The notes: generated from the letters alone by a model not told the origin. A DNA stretch of 64,000 nucleotides from an uncultured Helicobacter sp. (GCF_937893305.1 NZ_CALBGN010000001.1:98148-162147), one strand, 5' to 3'. Numbered from the stretch's first letter, positions 43,062-52,821 are shown. A program made the numbers and translations.

Positions 43062-44246
43062 ATGATCAAAACTTTTTACACAAAAGCTCCCACAACTACG
43101 ACTTTAGGATTCCATATTTCTTTGTATATCTGTGCAATTTGCGTGGTTTTTGCAGCGCAGACCTTGCTTGGAGATTATGCGCTTAGGATTTTTAATAATA
43201 TTTTAATTTTTGTGATTTTAGCAGTAAGTTATAATCTTATTAATGGTGTAACAGGGCAGCTCTCTTTGGAGCCAAATGGATTTGTTGCCATTGGTGCGTA
43301 TATCACAGCATTAATGCTTTTAGATGAAGATTTGAAATGGAGTATGTTTCAATTAAGTGATCCACATCCTTTTGTGCTTAGTATGTATAGTGAGCTATTA
43401 CCTGCACTTTTTTGCAGTGGTGTAGTGGCGGCGATTATTGCAGTTTTGCTTTCTTTTCCGGTGTTTCGTGTGCGTGGGGATTATTTGGCAATTGTTACGC
43501 TTGGGTTTGGGTTTATTATTAAAATTTTAGCAATTAATAACCCAGAATGGACAAATGGTGCGATTGGCTTAAATGAGATTCCAAACAATCAAGACTCTGT
43601 TGTGCAATTTATTGAGCAAACTTTACTTTATCTAAGTAGTGGAGATTCTGTATTTAGTGGGTTTTTTAATCTGCTTTATACGCATGCATTTACAAGTGGT
43701 GCAAATATCACGGTGTTGTTTTGGAGTGGGATTTTTGCAACAGCATCTGTGATTTTGATTTTGCAAATTGTGTATTCTAAGTATGGACGCGCAATGAAAG
43801 CAGTCCGTGATGATGAAGATGCAGCTATTGCAATGGGGATTAATACTTTTAAGATTAAAACTTTTGCATTTAGCACAAGCGCCTTTTTAGAAGGAGTTGG
43901 AGGCGGACTTATGGCGGTTTGGCTAACAACCATTGATCCAAAAATCTTTGGCTTCGAGCTAACTTTTCAGCTTTTAATTATTATTGTTCTAGGTGGTTTA
44001 GGGAGTACGACAGGAGCGATTTTAGGAGCGATTTTAGTGATTGGCGGAGGTGAGTGGTTAAGATTTTTGGATCAACCTTTAGTGTTCTTTGGCACTGATT
44101 TTGGAACATATCCCGGTCTTAGAATGGTATTTTTCTCTGTGATTTTACTTGTAATAATGCTTTTTGCAAGAGAAGGAATTATGGGAAAAAATGAAATTTG
44201 GGATTTAAATCCCACAAAGATAAAATGGTTTAAAAGGAGGCAGTGA
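43062..44246 (+). CDS. livM: branched-chain amino-acid ABC transporter permease LivM
   Basis: Second permease subunit, partner of LivH. Hydrophobic helices run through residues ~20-380, with YNLINGVTGQLSLEPNGFVAIGAY near the front and the cytosolic loop GGLGSTTGAILGA late. Between them VRDDEDAAIAMGIN is the conserved ATPase-contact motif. AGGAG is 6 bases before ATG 43062 and only 3 before ATG 43059, so the second Met is preferred. The stop overlaps livG by one base. Confidence 0.92.
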   Translation: MIKTFYTKAPTTTTLGFHISLYICAICVVFAAQTLLGDYALRIFNNILIFVILAVSYNLINGVTGQLSLEPNGFVAIGAYITALMLLDEDLKWSMFQLSDPHPFVLSMYSELLPALFCSGVVAAIIAVLLSFPVFRVRGDYLAIVTLGFGFIIKILAINNPEWTNGAIGLNEIPNNQDSVVQFIEQTLLYLSSGDSVFSGFFNLLYTHAFTSGANITVLFWSGIFATASVILILQIVYSKYGRAMKAVRDDEDAAIAMGINTFKIKTFAFSTSAFLEGVGGGLMAVWLTTIDPKIFGFELTFQLLIIIVLGGLGSTTGAILGAILVIGGGEWLRFLDQPLVFFGTDFGTYPGLRMVFFSVILLVIMLFAREGIMGKNEIWDLNPTKIKWFKRRQ

Positions 44247-45019
44247 TGGCAATTTTAGAACTTGAAAATGTCGGCATTGCCTTTGGTGGCTTAAAAGCAA
44301 TTGATGATGTAAGTTTTAAGGTGGAATCCAAACAGATTTTTGGATTAATTGGTCCAAATGGTGCGGGCAAAACAACAATGTTTAATATCATCACTGCAAA
44401 TTACAAGCCAAATTCTGGAAAGGTAACTTTTCTTGGTAAAAATATTTCGCGTTATAAACCAAATACAATCGTAAATTTAGGGATTGCTAGAACCTTTCAA
44501 AATATCCGCCTTTTTAGTTCGATGAGTGTGCTTGATAATGTATTAATTGGCTTACATAATGATGCAAGATATAGCTTTTTTGAAGCTGCATTTCGCATTG
44601 GACGATATTTCAAGGAAGAAAGACGCATTAAAGAGCGAGCTATGTGGCTTTTGGACTATATGGGCTTGGGGGATAAAATCCACTTAAATGCTAGTGGATT
44701 AAGTTATGGGAATTGTCGTAAAGTTGAGATTGCAAGAGCGTTAGCCACAAATCCTAAGTTGTTATTGCTAGATGAGCCAGCAGCAGGTATGAATCCCAAA
44801 GAAACACAAGAGCTAAGTGAGTTAATTTTCAAAATGCAAAAAGATTTTGATTTAAGTGTTTTGTTGATTGAACACGATATGCCCTTTGTAAATGCTCTGT
44901 GTGAGCAAGTTTTAGTGCTTGATTATGGGAAGAAACTTTTTTGCGGGACACCGCAAGAGGCGATTAATAATGCAGAAGTTATTGCTGCATATTTAGGGGA
45001 TTTTTATGCTACAAGTTGA
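44246..45019 (+). CDS. livG: branched-chain amino-acid ABC transporter ATPase LivG
   Basis: ATPase with Walker A GPNGAGKTTMFN (about residues 36-47), Q-loop ARTFQNIRLF, signature LSYGNCRKVEIARAL and Walker B LLLLDEPAAGMNP. The PAAGMNP form is specific for LivG. The signature is LSYGN rather than LSGGQ, as in LivG. AGGAGG 5 bases before ATG 44246 fixes the start. It overlaps livF by 14 bases. Confidence 0.93.
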   Translation: MAILELENVGIAFGGLKAIDDVSFKVESKQIFGLIGPNGAGKTTMFNIITANYKPNSGKVTFLGKNISRYKPNTIVNLGIARTFQNIRLFSSMSVLDNVLIGLHNDARYSFFEAAFRIGRYFKEERRIKERAMWLLDYMGLGDKIHLNASGLSYGNCRKVEIARALATNPKLLLLDEPAAGMNPKETQELSELIFKMQKDFDLSVLLIEHDMPFVNALCEQVLVLDYGKKLFCGTPQEAINNAEVIAAYLGDFYATS

Positions 45020-45701
45020 AAATTTAGAAGTGCATTATGGCTTGATTGCTGGATTAAAGGGGGTTAATTTTCACATTGAAGAACACGAGATTATCACGCT
45101 AATTGGTAGTAATGGAGCAGGTAAGACTTCAAGTTTAAATGGAATTGTCCATAGTGTGAAAACTAAAGGAGTGGTTAGATTTTTTGGAGCAGATATTTCA
45201 AAAGTCCCCACACATAAGATTATCCAACGTGGAATCGCACTTGTTCCAGAGGGAAGGCGTGTATTTACAGGGCTTAGTGTAGATGAGAATTTACGAATGG
45301 GTGCGTATAATAATGATGAAAATTTTTCTGTAATGCGTGAGAAGATGTATGCGCTTTTCCCGCGTTTAAAAGAGCGATATAAACAAGTTGCTAGCACAAT
45401 GAGTGGGGGGGAGCAACAAATGCTTGCAATTGCTAGAGCATTAATGAGTGAGCCAAAGCTATTAATGCTTGATGAACCAAGTCTTGGACTTGCACCAAAG
45501 GTGGTAGGTGAGTTATTTGAAATCCTTTTGAGCCTAAAAGAAAATGGAATCACAATTTTACTAGTAGAGCAAAACGCATTTGCCGCACTAAAAGTTGCAA
45601 ATCGTGCGTATGTGCTAGAAAATGGCAAGATTGTAATGGAGGATTTAGCAAAAAATATGCTAGAAGATAAAGAGATAAAAAAGCGTTATTTAGGTGGATA
45701 G
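45006..45701 (+). CDS. livF: branched-chain amino-acid ABC transporter ATPase LivF
   Basis: Second ATPase of the uptake system, 231 residues. Walker A is GSNGAGKTS, the signature MSGGEQQMLAIARAL, Walker B LLMLDEPSLGLAP and the switch region LLVEQN. VPEGRRVFTGLSVDENL is the LivF-specific Q-loop context. The run of seven G in the signature codons is short and is probably not a contingency tract. It is the last gene of livJHMGF. Confidence 0.94.
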   Translation: MLQVENLEVHYGLIAGLKGVNFHIEEHEIITLIGSNGAGKTSSLNGIVHSVKTKGVVRFFGADISKVPTHKIIQRGIALVPEGRRVFTGLSVDENLRMGAYNNDENFSVMREKMYALFPRLKERYKQVASTMSGGEQQMLAIARALMSEPKLLMLDEPSLGLAPKVVGELFEILLSLKENGITILLVEQNAFAALKVANRAYVLENGKIVMEDLAKNMLEDKEIKKRYLGG

Positions 45702-45790
45702 CATTAATACTGTATAGACAACTTTACAAAATATTTTGGAATAATTATTGCTTGTAATGATTATAGAAATAAATTGTTCAAGGAGTTATT

Positions 45791-46285
45791 ATGAAAATTA
45801 ATAATTATTCAACTACTTATTATTGTCAATGTAGCCCTTTAAAAGTAGAAAAGAATAAAGATTTGCAAGATTTTGAAAATATGTTAAATGTTAAAAAAGA
45901 AGAATCAAAAAGCAAAGAAACACAAGACAACACTCAAAAAGAAGATAAAAAAGCATCACATTTAGTTAGCGCAAAAGAAGCAAGATTGCTAGGTAGTGCT
46001 ATATTTATTAATGCCGTGAGAGAAACTATGAGAATTCAAGGTATTAATGATCCTTCAAAGATTGATTCTGCAATTTTAAGTGAAGTAAGAAGCAAAAGAC
46101 ATAATGAAAGCGATCCTATAAAAATTAAAGCAATGCTAGAAAAAGATTTGGAGGTTTTGCAAAGCCCTACGGATATTCAAAAAGGATATTATATGGGGCA
46201 AATTGAAAGTGAAGCACGTTTTCAAGATAGAAAAAATCAAGCCATTGATTATGTAAAAGAATTATTACAAAATATAAAAGCCTAA
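45791..46285 (+). CDS. hypothetical protein, charged N-terminus and helical C-terminus
   Basis: I do not recognise it. The chain has 164 residues, no signal peptide and no transmembrane helix. Residues ~25-60 are very rich in Lys, Glu and Asp and probably disordered. The rest (SAKEARLLGSAIFINAVRETMRIQGIND onward) is predicted helical. AAGGAG precedes the ATG by 5 bases and the codon use resembles the neighbours, so the gene looks real. It stands alone between livF and a convergent AlkD-like gene. Confidence 0.6.
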   Translation: MKINNYSTTYYCQCSPLKVEKNKDLQDFENMLNVKKEESKSKETQDNTQKEDKKASHLVSAKEARLLGSAIFINAVRETMRIQGINDPSKIDSAILSEVRSKRHNESDPIKIKAMLEKDLEVLQSPTDIQKGYYMGQIESEARFQDRKNQAIDYVKELLQNIKA

Positions 46286-46304
46286 TGATTTTAGAGTTTA
46301 GACG

Positions 46305-47003
46305 CTAGATGTTTCGGATTATTAATGCTTTTACGCGCTGCTTATCTTTTAGCTTTACGCGTAAGGATTCTCGGATTTTTTGAATTGCTTTGTTGTGAAT
46401 CCAAGTTGTAAAACTTTTATTTTCTAAAAACTCCAAAACAATATTGGAATCTTTAGTAAAATATACGCACACTGCCCAAGCAATCGCCATTTTAACATAG
46501 TAATTTTCATGCTTTATTTTGCTTAAATATAAAAGTGCTTTTGAGATTTCTTGTGTTTTAAGAAGCATTACAATGCCAAAACGCAAAACATAGGGGGATT
46601 GTGCGTTTAAATAAGGTGTAACAAGCTCCCATAAGTGTGTTTCATTAAGATTTTTAAGTGCTGCGCAAAAACAATCACAAACCCACCAATTATCAAGCCG
46701 TAAAACAAAAGAGTGAAGCAATTTTGGATTCCATTGTTTTTGTAGATAAAGTGCTAAAACATAGCCTTCTAAAAGATTTTCTTCAAAATAGATATGTGAT
46801 GTAGAATCGTTTAGATAATCCGCAAGAGATGTTTTAAGAATGTGTTTTGCTAAATCCTTAATGGACTTGGTTTTTACACCGATGATTTTAGATTTTTCTA
46901 AGTTTGGGAGAAGTTTTGCGCAAAAATTTTGATGCCTTAAATCTCTTAAAGCAAGGAGTTCTTGCCTAAGAGAGAGTTTAATGGATTTTTGCAAGGATCG
47001 CAT
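46305..47003 (-). CDS. AlkD-like DNA alkylation repair protein
   Basis: HEAT-like repeat protein of the DNA alkylation repair (DUF/AlkD) family. Helical repeats cover the whole ~232 residues, with DNWWVCDCFCAALK near the centre matching the conserved Trp-Asp segment of AlkD proteins, then TPYLNAQSPYVLRFGIVMLL and YYVKMAIAWAVC. Members flip out or excise alkylated bases, though some only bind DNA. The longest frame starts at 47051 inside icd; the Met at 47003 reduces the overlap to 26 bases, but no strong ribosome site decides it. It follows icd on the same strand. Confidence 0.75.
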   Translation of the reverse strand: MRSLQKSIKLSLRQELLALRDLRHQNFCAKLLPNLEKSKIIGVKTKSIKDLAKHILKTSLADYLNDSTSHIYFEENLLEGYVLALYLQKQWNPKLLHSFVLRLDNWWVCDCFCAALKNLNETHLWELVTPYLNAQSPYVLRFGIVMLLKTQEISKALLYLSKIKHENYYVKMAIAWAVCVYFTKDSNIVLEFLENKSFTTWIHNKAIQKIRESLRVKLKDKQRVKALIIRNI

Positions 47004-49170
47004 TAAAGGTTGCACTTGGGCGCATAATTGCTTCACAAGCCTTGTCATCAAGCTTGTAATAGCCTCCTAAATTAACTTTAACACCTTGTGCATTGATGAA
47101 TTCCTGGTGGATTTTATCTGCATTTGCGCTAAGTTCTTCATAGATGTCTTTAAAGAAGTTTTGAAGTGTGAAATCTTTTGTGTTGTTTGCTAGAGCTTTT
47201 GCGAAGTAAAGTGCTAAATAGAAGTGGCTTGTGCGGTTGTCATCTTCTTTTACCTTGCGTGAAGGAGCCTTGTTATTATTTAACCATTCACCAATGGCTA
47301 CATCAAGGGAGTCTGCAAGGATTTGTGCTTCTTTTTTTCCTGTTTTTTGTGCATAAAACTCTAAACTTGCCTGCAAGGCTAAAAACTCTCCCAAGCTATC
47401 CCAACGCAAATGGTTTTCTTCTACAAGTTGTTCAACTTGTTTTGGCGCGCTGCCTCCAGCTCCTGTTTCAAACATCGCTCCACCATTTAACATAGGCGCG
47501 ATAGAGAGCATTTTCGCACTTGTGCCAAGCTCTAAAATAGGAAATAAATCTGTTAAATAATCCCTTAAAACATTGCCTGTAATAGAGATTGCGTCCTTAC
47601 CATCACGGATTAACTTTAAGGATTCTAAACACGCTTCTTTAGGTGCTAAAATTGCAATACTCTTGCCCTTTTCTTTTAGTCTTTCTTGCACTAAATCTGC
47701 CATAATTTTATTGCTTGGGCGTTTTAAATCTAGCCAAAAAATCGCCTTGTTTCCTGTTAAATCAGCACGCTCAATTCCTAAATCAATCCAGTTTTGTACG
47801 GCATCAAATTTTGCAGTATTTGCACGATAAATATCACCTTTTTCTACGCTGTGTTCAAGTAGCGTATTGCCTTTTTCATCTGTGATTTTAAAGATTCCAT
47901 CTTCTTTTGCAATGAAAGTTTTATCGTGTGATCCGTATTCTTGTGCTTTTTTTGCCATTAAACCCACATTTGAAACGCTTCCTAACTTGCTTGGATCTAG
48001 TGTGCCATTTGCGTGTAAATCATCTAATACAGCTTCATAAATAGTTGCATAGGTTTTATCTGGGATTAGCGCATTTGTATCGCATTCTTTGCCATCTTTG
48101 TCCCATAATCTTGCGCCATTTTTTAGCATTGCTGGCATTGAAGCATCTACAATCACATCGCTTGGGATATGTAAATTTGTAATTCCTTTATCAGAATTTA
48201 CCATTGAAAGTGGTGCGCTTTTTTCTAAGATTGCGTAGTAAGTTGCTAGGATTTCAGCTTTTTTTGGACTATTTTCAATTTTTGTTAAAAGTTCGCTTAC
48301 GCCGTTGTTAGGATTTACTCCAAGATTATGAAGTTCTTCGCCAAAAGCATCAAATAGTTCCTTAAAATACACACTAACAGCGTGTCCAAAAATCACAGGA
48401 TCGCTAACTTTCATCATTGTAGCTTTTAGGTGGAGTGAGAGTAAAATATTTTCATTTTTACATACTTCAATTTGTTCTTTGTAAAATGCGCGCAAGGCTT
48501 TTACGCTCATAAAAGTCGCATCTAAGATTTCATTTTTGTCTAATTTTAAATTGTCTTTTAAAATTTCTGTGCCACTTTTGCCTATAAAGCTGATTGTTGC
48601 TGTTGTGGAATCCTTAATTAAAACTGCTTTTTCATTGTCAAAAAAATCCCCTTTTTGTATATAAGATACACGCGTTTTGGATTCTTTATTAAAAGGAGTG
48701 ATTCTGTAAGGATTTTTTTTCGCATATTCTTTAACTGCCTTAGTGCAACGCCTATCAGAATTTCCCTGTCTTAGCACGGGATTAACCGCAGACCCTAAGA
48801 CTTTTTGGTATTTTTCTTTAATCGCTTTTTCATTAGCATTGCTAGGATCATCAGGAAAATCTGGAATCGCAAAGCCTTTCTCTTGCAACTCTTTAATGGT
48901 CGCTTTAAGTTGTGGGACAGAAGCGGAAATATTTGGCGTTTTAATTAAGTTTGCATTAGGAGTATTTACAAGCTCTCCTAGCTCTTTTAAAGAGTCTTTA
49001 ACAGGCTCTGCGAGATGTTCTCTAAATTGTGCTAACACGCGTGCAGAGAGTGAAATATCAGAAGTTTCAACAGGGATTCCAACTTTTCCTAAAAATGCTT
49101 GCACAATAGGCAAAAAAGAGTAAGTAGCAAGTGCTGGAGACTCATCAGTTAAAGTGTAAGTGATTCTCAT
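46978..49170 (-). CDS. icd: isocitrate dehydrogenase (NADP), monomeric type
   Basis: Monomeric IDH of the TCA cycle, making 2-oxoglutarate, CO2 and NADPH. At 730 residues it is the expected size for the class (about 740), and it is unrelated in length to the dimeric 420-residue form. The N-terminal ITYTLTDESPALATYSFLPIVQAF is characteristic. Further family marks are GNSDRR near residue 138, FKELFDAFGEELHNLG and FWLDLKRPSNKI. A minus-strand TATACT at 49204-49209 lies about 35 bases upstream. Monomeric IDH is usual in Campylobacter. Confidence 0.94.
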   Translation of the reverse strand: MRITYTLTDESPALATYSFLPIVQAFLGKVGIPVETSDISLSARVLAQFREHLAEPVKDSLKELGELVNTPNANLIKTPNISASVPQLKATIKELQEKGFAIPDFPDDPSNANEKAIKEKYQKVLGSAVNPVLRQGNSDRRCTKAVKEYAKKNPYRITPFNKESKTRVSYIQKGDFFDNEKAVLIKDSTTATISFIGKSGTEILKDNLKLDKNEILDATFMSVKALRAFYKEQIEVCKNENILLSLHLKATMMKVSDPVIFGHAVSVYFKELFDAFGEELHNLGVNPNNGVSELLTKIENSPKKAEILATYYAILEKSAPLSMVNSDKGITNLHIPSDVIVDASMPAMLKNGARLWDKDGKECDTNALIPDKTYATIYEAVLDDLHANGTLDPSKLGSVSNVGLMAKKAQEYGSHDKTFIAKEDGIFKITDEKGNTLLEHSVEKGDIYRANTAKFDAVQNWIDLGIERADLTGNKAIFWLDLKRPSNKIMADLVQERLKEKGKSIAILAPKEACLESLKLIRDGKDAISITGNVLRDYLTDLFPILELGTSAKMLSIAPMLNGGAMFETGAGGSAPKQVEQLVEENHLRWDSLGEFLALQASLEFYAQKTGKKEAQILADSLDVAIGEWLNNNKAPSRKVKEDDNRTSHFYLALYFAKALANNTKDFTLQNFFKDIYEELSANADKIHQEFINAQGVKVNLGGYYKLDDKACEAIMRPSATFNAILAKIH

Positions 49171-49203
49171 TTTGGATTCCTTTAATTTTGAGATTTGGGG
49201 TAG

Positions 49204-49209
49204 AGTATA
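49204..49209 (-). promoter_or_regulatory. putative -10 box of icd
   Basis: TTGCTATACTCTACC on the minus strand contains TATACT at a suitable distance (34 bases) from the icd ATG. AAAGGA precedes the start. Confidence 0.5.
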
Positions 49210-49339
49210 GCAAAGAATTTTTCAAAAAATGATAATTTTAGAAAAGATTTATTTTACTTTTTAGAATTTTTTACATTATGTTGCACTTTGTAAAAATTCT
49301 AGTGATTGAATTTTTAGGGATTTTTGATTTTGGTTATTA

Positions 49340-49345
49340 TACAAT
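49340..49345 (+). promoter_or_regulatory. putative -10 box of the DsbC-like gene and mla operon
   Basis: TTATTATACAATGCG contains TACAAT (or TATACA two bases earlier), 33 bases before the start at 49378. It may drive the whole run from 49378 to the Bcp gene, since all following gaps are under 12 bases. Confidence 0.5.
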
Positions 49346-49377
49346 GCGTCTTTATTACAAAAATTTAAGGAAAAATG

Positions 49378-50112
49378 ATGAAAAAATTTGTACTAAGCTT
49401 GTTTGTTATGCTAGGATTTGCTAGCTTTGCATTTGGAAATTTTGAAAAAAATTTTAAACAAAGTATTAAAGAACTTACAAACATTGATGTAGAAATTCAA
49501 GTTAAAAAACAATTGAAAAGTTTTAATGGAGAATATTTTGTGATTGGTCGCACAAAAAGCGGAGAGATTTTTCCTGTGATTGTGAGTCAAGATGGTAAGC
49601 ATTTCATTGGGCTTAGTAGTGTGATGAATTTTAGCAAAGAAGATTCTGCAATGATTATGGGAGAGATTAATAAGGCTGGGGAAGAGAAAATGAAAGCCGA
49701 TGAAGCAGGGCTTAAAAAGCTTTTTAGTTCTTTTAAGGAGAGTGATTTTGTGATCTTAAAAGGTGAAAAGGAGAATTTGCCTACAAAAATTGTAGTAACT
49801 GATCCTGATTGTCCGTATTGCCGCAAACATCTTGAAGCTATTGAATCACAGCTTAAAGAAGCAAATCTTAAACTAATCTTTGCACCAGTGCATGAAGAAG
49901 AAGCTTTTATTAAAGCGCAATTGATTTTAAATGAAAGCGCAAAAGTTAAAGATAATGCAAAAAAGATTGCAATTTTACGCAAATATTATAAGGATATTAA
50001 GTTGAGTGATAGAGAAAAAAAGACAGATATTAAGCAAGTGAGATTTACCGCAGAAAAAATCTTTGGTAGCAACTTGATTAGTGGTGTGCCATTTATTTTT
50101 GAATTTAAATAA
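49378..50112 (+). CDS. DsbC/DsbG-like periplasmic thiol:disulfide protein
   Basis: Signal peptide (MKKFVLSLFVMLGFASFAFG) followed by an N-terminal region resembling the DsbC dimer domain (about residues 20-85) and a thioredoxin fold. The redox motif is DPDCPYCRKH near residue 143 and the cis-Pro segment is SGVPFIFEF at the C-terminus. So it is likely an isomerase or reductase of wrong disulfides. AAGGA is 6 bases before ATG 49378; ATG 49375 is closer than usual. It overlaps the mlaE start by one base, which suggests co-transcription with lipid transport genes. Confidence 0.8.
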   Translation: MKKFVLSLFVMLGFASFAFGNFEKNFKQSIKELTNIDVEIQVKKQLKSFNGEYFVIGRTKSGEIFPVIVSQDGKHFIGLSSVMNFSKEDSAMIMGEINKAGEEKMKADEAGLKKLFSSFKESDFVILKGEKENLPTKIVVTDPDCPYCRKHLEAIESQLKEANLKLIFAPVHEEEAFIKAQLILNESAKVKDNAKKIAILRKYYKDIKLSDREKKTDIKQVRFTAEKIFGSNLISGVPFIFEFK

Positions 50113-51236
50113 TGCTAGCTAAAGTAGAATTTGAGCAAGTAAGCGGGAGGATTACACTCTTTGGCTTATGGGATAGAAGTGTCCCAAAATCCACACTAAA
50201 TGCATTGGAATCTTTACTTGATTTCTTAAAATCGCATCATAATCAAAAGGTTAGAATCCAAAATGATTTAAGTTTTGATTTAGATTTTTGTGGAGGGGCA
50301 GTGCTTTTAAATTGGATAGAAAATTTAAATAAGCATTGCTCCTTAGAAAATACGCTTTTAAACTCTCCAAAAACTGCAGAAATTTTTTCTATTTTGCAAA
50401 GCAAAACAATGTTAGAAAAAAAGGATTTTACCCAAGATATGATCCAAGCGCATAAAGATACTTTGGAGATTTTAAAGGTGTGGGGGAATCGTCTTATTGT
50501 AACACTTAGTTTTTTAGGCGAGATTGTTTATATGGCGTATCATAGTGTTCTAAATCCTAGAAATTTTCGCATTAGAGCATTATTTTTTCAAATTCAAGAA
50601 GCAGTGATTAAAGCAGTGCCTATAATTTCGCTTGCTTGCTTTTTAATAGGGATTGTGATTGCCTATCAAGGAAGTTTGCAATTACGGCAGTTTGGAGCAA
50701 GTGTACTTATTGTGGAGATGAGTGCAATGCTGACTTTGCGTGAGATGGCACCTATTATTGTGGCAATTATTATTGCAGGACGTAGTGCTTCAGCATTTAG
50801 TGCAGAAATTGGAATGATGCGTGCAACACAAGAAATTGACGCTATGCGTGTTATGGGGTTTAACCCTGTAACTTTTCTTATTTTTCCGCGTATTTTTGCT
50901 CTATTGTTTGCGTTGCCTTTGGCTGTATTTATTGCAGATATGTTTGGATTGCTTGGGGGAATGTTGATTTCACAATTACAGCTTGGGATTAGCAGTGAGC
51001 ATTTTATAGAGCGTTTTTTGCAAACCGTAGAAATGCGACATTTTTGGATTGGAATGCTAAAAGCTCCATTTTTTGGGCTAATCATTGGATTGATTGGCTG
51101 TTATCACGGATTTGCCACACAAAAGGATACGCGTAGTATTGGTGTGCATACAACAAAAAGCGTGGTGGAATCTATTTTTTGTGTGATTGCATTTGATGCG
51201 CTTTGCTCTGTGCTTTTTACACAAATGGGCTGGTGA
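50112..51236 (+). CDS. mlaE: MlaE-type permease with N-terminal STAS-like (MlaB-like) extension
   Basis: Inner-membrane permease of the Mla phospholipid transport system. Typical MlaE has about 260 residues; this has 374. The extra ~110 N-terminal residues (KVEFEQVSGRITLFGLWD onward) look like a STAS domain, so MlaB seems fused to it. The permease half has GxV-rich helices with VIAYQGSLQLRQFGASVLIVE, the cytosolic GRSASAFSAEIGMMRATQEIDAMRVMG, and C-terminal helices. It is followed by the ATPase. Confidence 0.9.
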   Translation: MLAKVEFEQVSGRITLFGLWDRSVPKSTLNALESLLDFLKSHHNQKVRIQNDLSFDLDFCGGAVLLNWIENLNKHCSLENTLLNSPKTAEIFSILQSKTMLEKKDFTQDMIQAHKDTLEILKVWGNRLIVTLSFLGEIVYMAYHSVLNPRNFRIRALFFQIQEAVIKAVPIISLACFLIGIVIAYQGSLQLRQFGASVLIVEMSAMLTLREMAPIIVAIIIAGRSASAFSAEIGMMRATQEIDAMRVMGFNPVTFLIFPRIFALLFALPLAVFIADMFGLLGGMLISQLQLGISSEHFIERFLQTVEMRHFWIGMLKAPFFGLIIGLIGCYHGFATQKDTRSIGVHTTKSVVESIFCVIAFDALCSVLFTQMGW

Positions 51237-51238
51237 GA

Positions 51239-51985
51239 ATGGAATCTAAAATGCAAGAACCTGTTGTAGAAGTCTGTAATTTAACCACTAGTTATGGGGA
51301 CAGGATTATCCAAGATGAGATTTCTTTTAAGATTTACAAAAAAGAAATTTTTGCATTACTTGGTGGGAGTGGAAGTGGTAAAAGCACCCTTCTTAATACA
51401 ATGATTTTTTTAAAAGCTCCAAGTGGTGGGGAGGTTAGAATTTTAGGCAAGAATATATGGAATCTAAATCCTAGTGATTCTTTGGAGATGAAACTAAATT
51501 TGGGAGTTTTGTTTCAATTTGGCGCACTTTTTAGCTCTCTTAGCGTGCTAGAAAATATTATGCTCCCTTTAAGAGAATACACAAAATTTAGTCAAAGAGA
51601 TATGCAAGAGCTTGCCTTTATGTGGCTTGTGCGTGTTGGACTTAAAAAAGAAGTGGCAAACTTATATCCTAATGAGTTAAGTGGCGGAATGGTGAAGCGC
51701 GTAGGGCTTGCTAGAGCTTTGGCATTAAGTCCTAAAATTTTATTTTTAGATGAGCCAACAAGTGGATTAGATCCTAGAAGTGCTAGACATTTTGACGCAC
51801 TAATTGCACAACTTAGGGATTTATTGGGGATTAGTGTAGTGATGGTAACACACGATATGGAATCTGTTAAAGGCGTGGTGGATAGAATGATTGTGTTAAA
51901 GAATAAAAAAGTGTTTTTTGAAGGTAGTTTAGGGGATTTAACAGCACAAGTAGAATCGCTAGAAGCGTTTTTGGATAAGATATAG
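51239..51985 (+). CDS. mlaF: MlaF-type ABC transporter ATPase
   Basis: ATPase that powers MlaE. Walker A is GGSGSGKSTLL, Q-loop VLFQFGALFSSLSV, signature LSGGMVKRVGLARAL and Walker B ILFLDEPTSGLDP. The LFQ-x-GALF-SSL context is specific to MlaF. The open frame extends back to 51203, but the first 12 residues only read the mlaE end in another frame, so ATG 51239 is chosen. Confidence 0.9.
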   Translation: MESKMQEPVVEVCNLTTSYGDRIIQDEISFKIYKKEIFALLGGSGSGKSTLLNTMIFLKAPSGGEVRILGKNIWNLNPSDSLEMKLNLGVLFQFGALFSSLSVLENIMLPLREYTKFSQRDMQELAFMWLVRVGLKKEVANLYPNELSGGMVKRVGLARALALSPKILFLDEPTSGLDPRSARHFDALIAQLRDLLGISVVMVTHDMESVKGVVDRMIVLKNKKVFFEGSLGDLTAQVESLEAFLDKI

Positions 51986-51994
51986 GAGGGATTT

Positions 51995-52819
51995 ATGGAA
52001 GCGCGGTTAAATTATGTTTTGCTTGGCGTGTTTTTGGTGGCTTCATTGGTGGCGTTGGTGGGATTTGTGTTTTGGATGGGAAAATATGATAGAAATCTTG
52101 GAGCTTATAAAGAATATTATTTGTATAACAAAGAGTTACCAAAAGGGATTCGTATAGAAACTCCTGTGCGTTATCTTGGGCTTCCTGTGGGATTTGTAAA
52201 AAGCTATGATTTAAGCAAAATGCAAGATGGAGTGGAGATTGTCATTTGGGTGGAAAAAGAAATCATTTTACACAAAGGAGTGCGTGCTAGTGTGGAATCA
52301 CAAAGCTTAACAGGAGGAAATTATATCGCACTTGCTCAAGGAGATGGAGAGCCTTTTGCTAAGGAGGATAAAGCAGTGATTGAGTTTCAAGAAAATTGGA
52401 TTGAAAAGATTGGTAGTAAAACAGAAGTCATTTTTGATAGACTTGAAGTGAGTCTTGATCATTTAAACTCTCTTTTAAGTGAGAAAAATCTTGCAAATGT
52501 AGAAGTTGCATTAGAAAATATTATGCACGCTTCTGTTAGCTTTAAAACGGCTTTAAAAGATCTTAATAGTGCATTTGTTAGCACAAAAGATGCGATGGAC
52601 GGAATCCAAAAAAGTAGTGCGCTTTTTAATGCGTCTTTACAGCGTGGAGATTATAATTTGCGTTCTATTTTAACACCGCTTTTGTTTCAGCTAGAGCAAA
52701 ATTCTATGCGTTTAGATGGAATCTTGCAAAACACGGAGAGTGCCTTAGAAGAGTTTTCAAGCTCTCCTAGTGGATTTTTGTTTGGCGGACAAAGAGAGAT
52801 TTTGGGTCCAAGGGAGTAA
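51995..52819 (+). CDS. mlaD: MlaD-like MCE-domain lipid-binding protein
   Basis: Single N-terminal membrane helix (about residues 7-27) followed by an MCE domain (about 37-125: GIRIETPVRYLGLPVGFVKSYD, VESQSLTGGNYIAL). The C-terminal half is helical (about 150-240). MlaD hexamers sit in the periplasm on MlaE and shuttle phospholipids. It has AGGAGG before the ATG, 10 bases after mlaF. At 274 residues it is longer than E. coli MlaD (183), which is common in this phylum. Confidence 0.88.
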   Translation: MEARLNYVLLGVFLVASLVALVGFVFWMGKYDRNLGAYKEYYLYNKELPKGIRIETPVRYLGLPVGFVKSYDLSKMQDGVEIVIWVEKEIILHKGVRASVESQSLTGGNYIALAQGDGEPFAKEDKAVIEFQENWIEKIGSKTEVIFDRLEVSLDHLNSLLSEKNLANVEVALENIMHASVSFKTALKDLNSAFVSTKDAMDGIQKSSALFNASLQRGDYNLRSILTPLLFQLEQNSMRLDGILQNTESALEEFSSSPSGFLFGGQREILGPRE

Positions 52820-52821
52820 AA

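Noticed and set aside
45407..45413. Run of seven G in livF as a contingency tract
   Set aside because: It codes the invariant SGGE signature of an ATPase, is short, and the frame is intact. Switching a housekeeping uptake gene is unlikely.
45071..45628. Long antisense open frame within livF
   Set aside because: It is a shadow of livF on the opposite strand with no family resemblance. The same holds for antisense frames in icd, mlaE and trpE.
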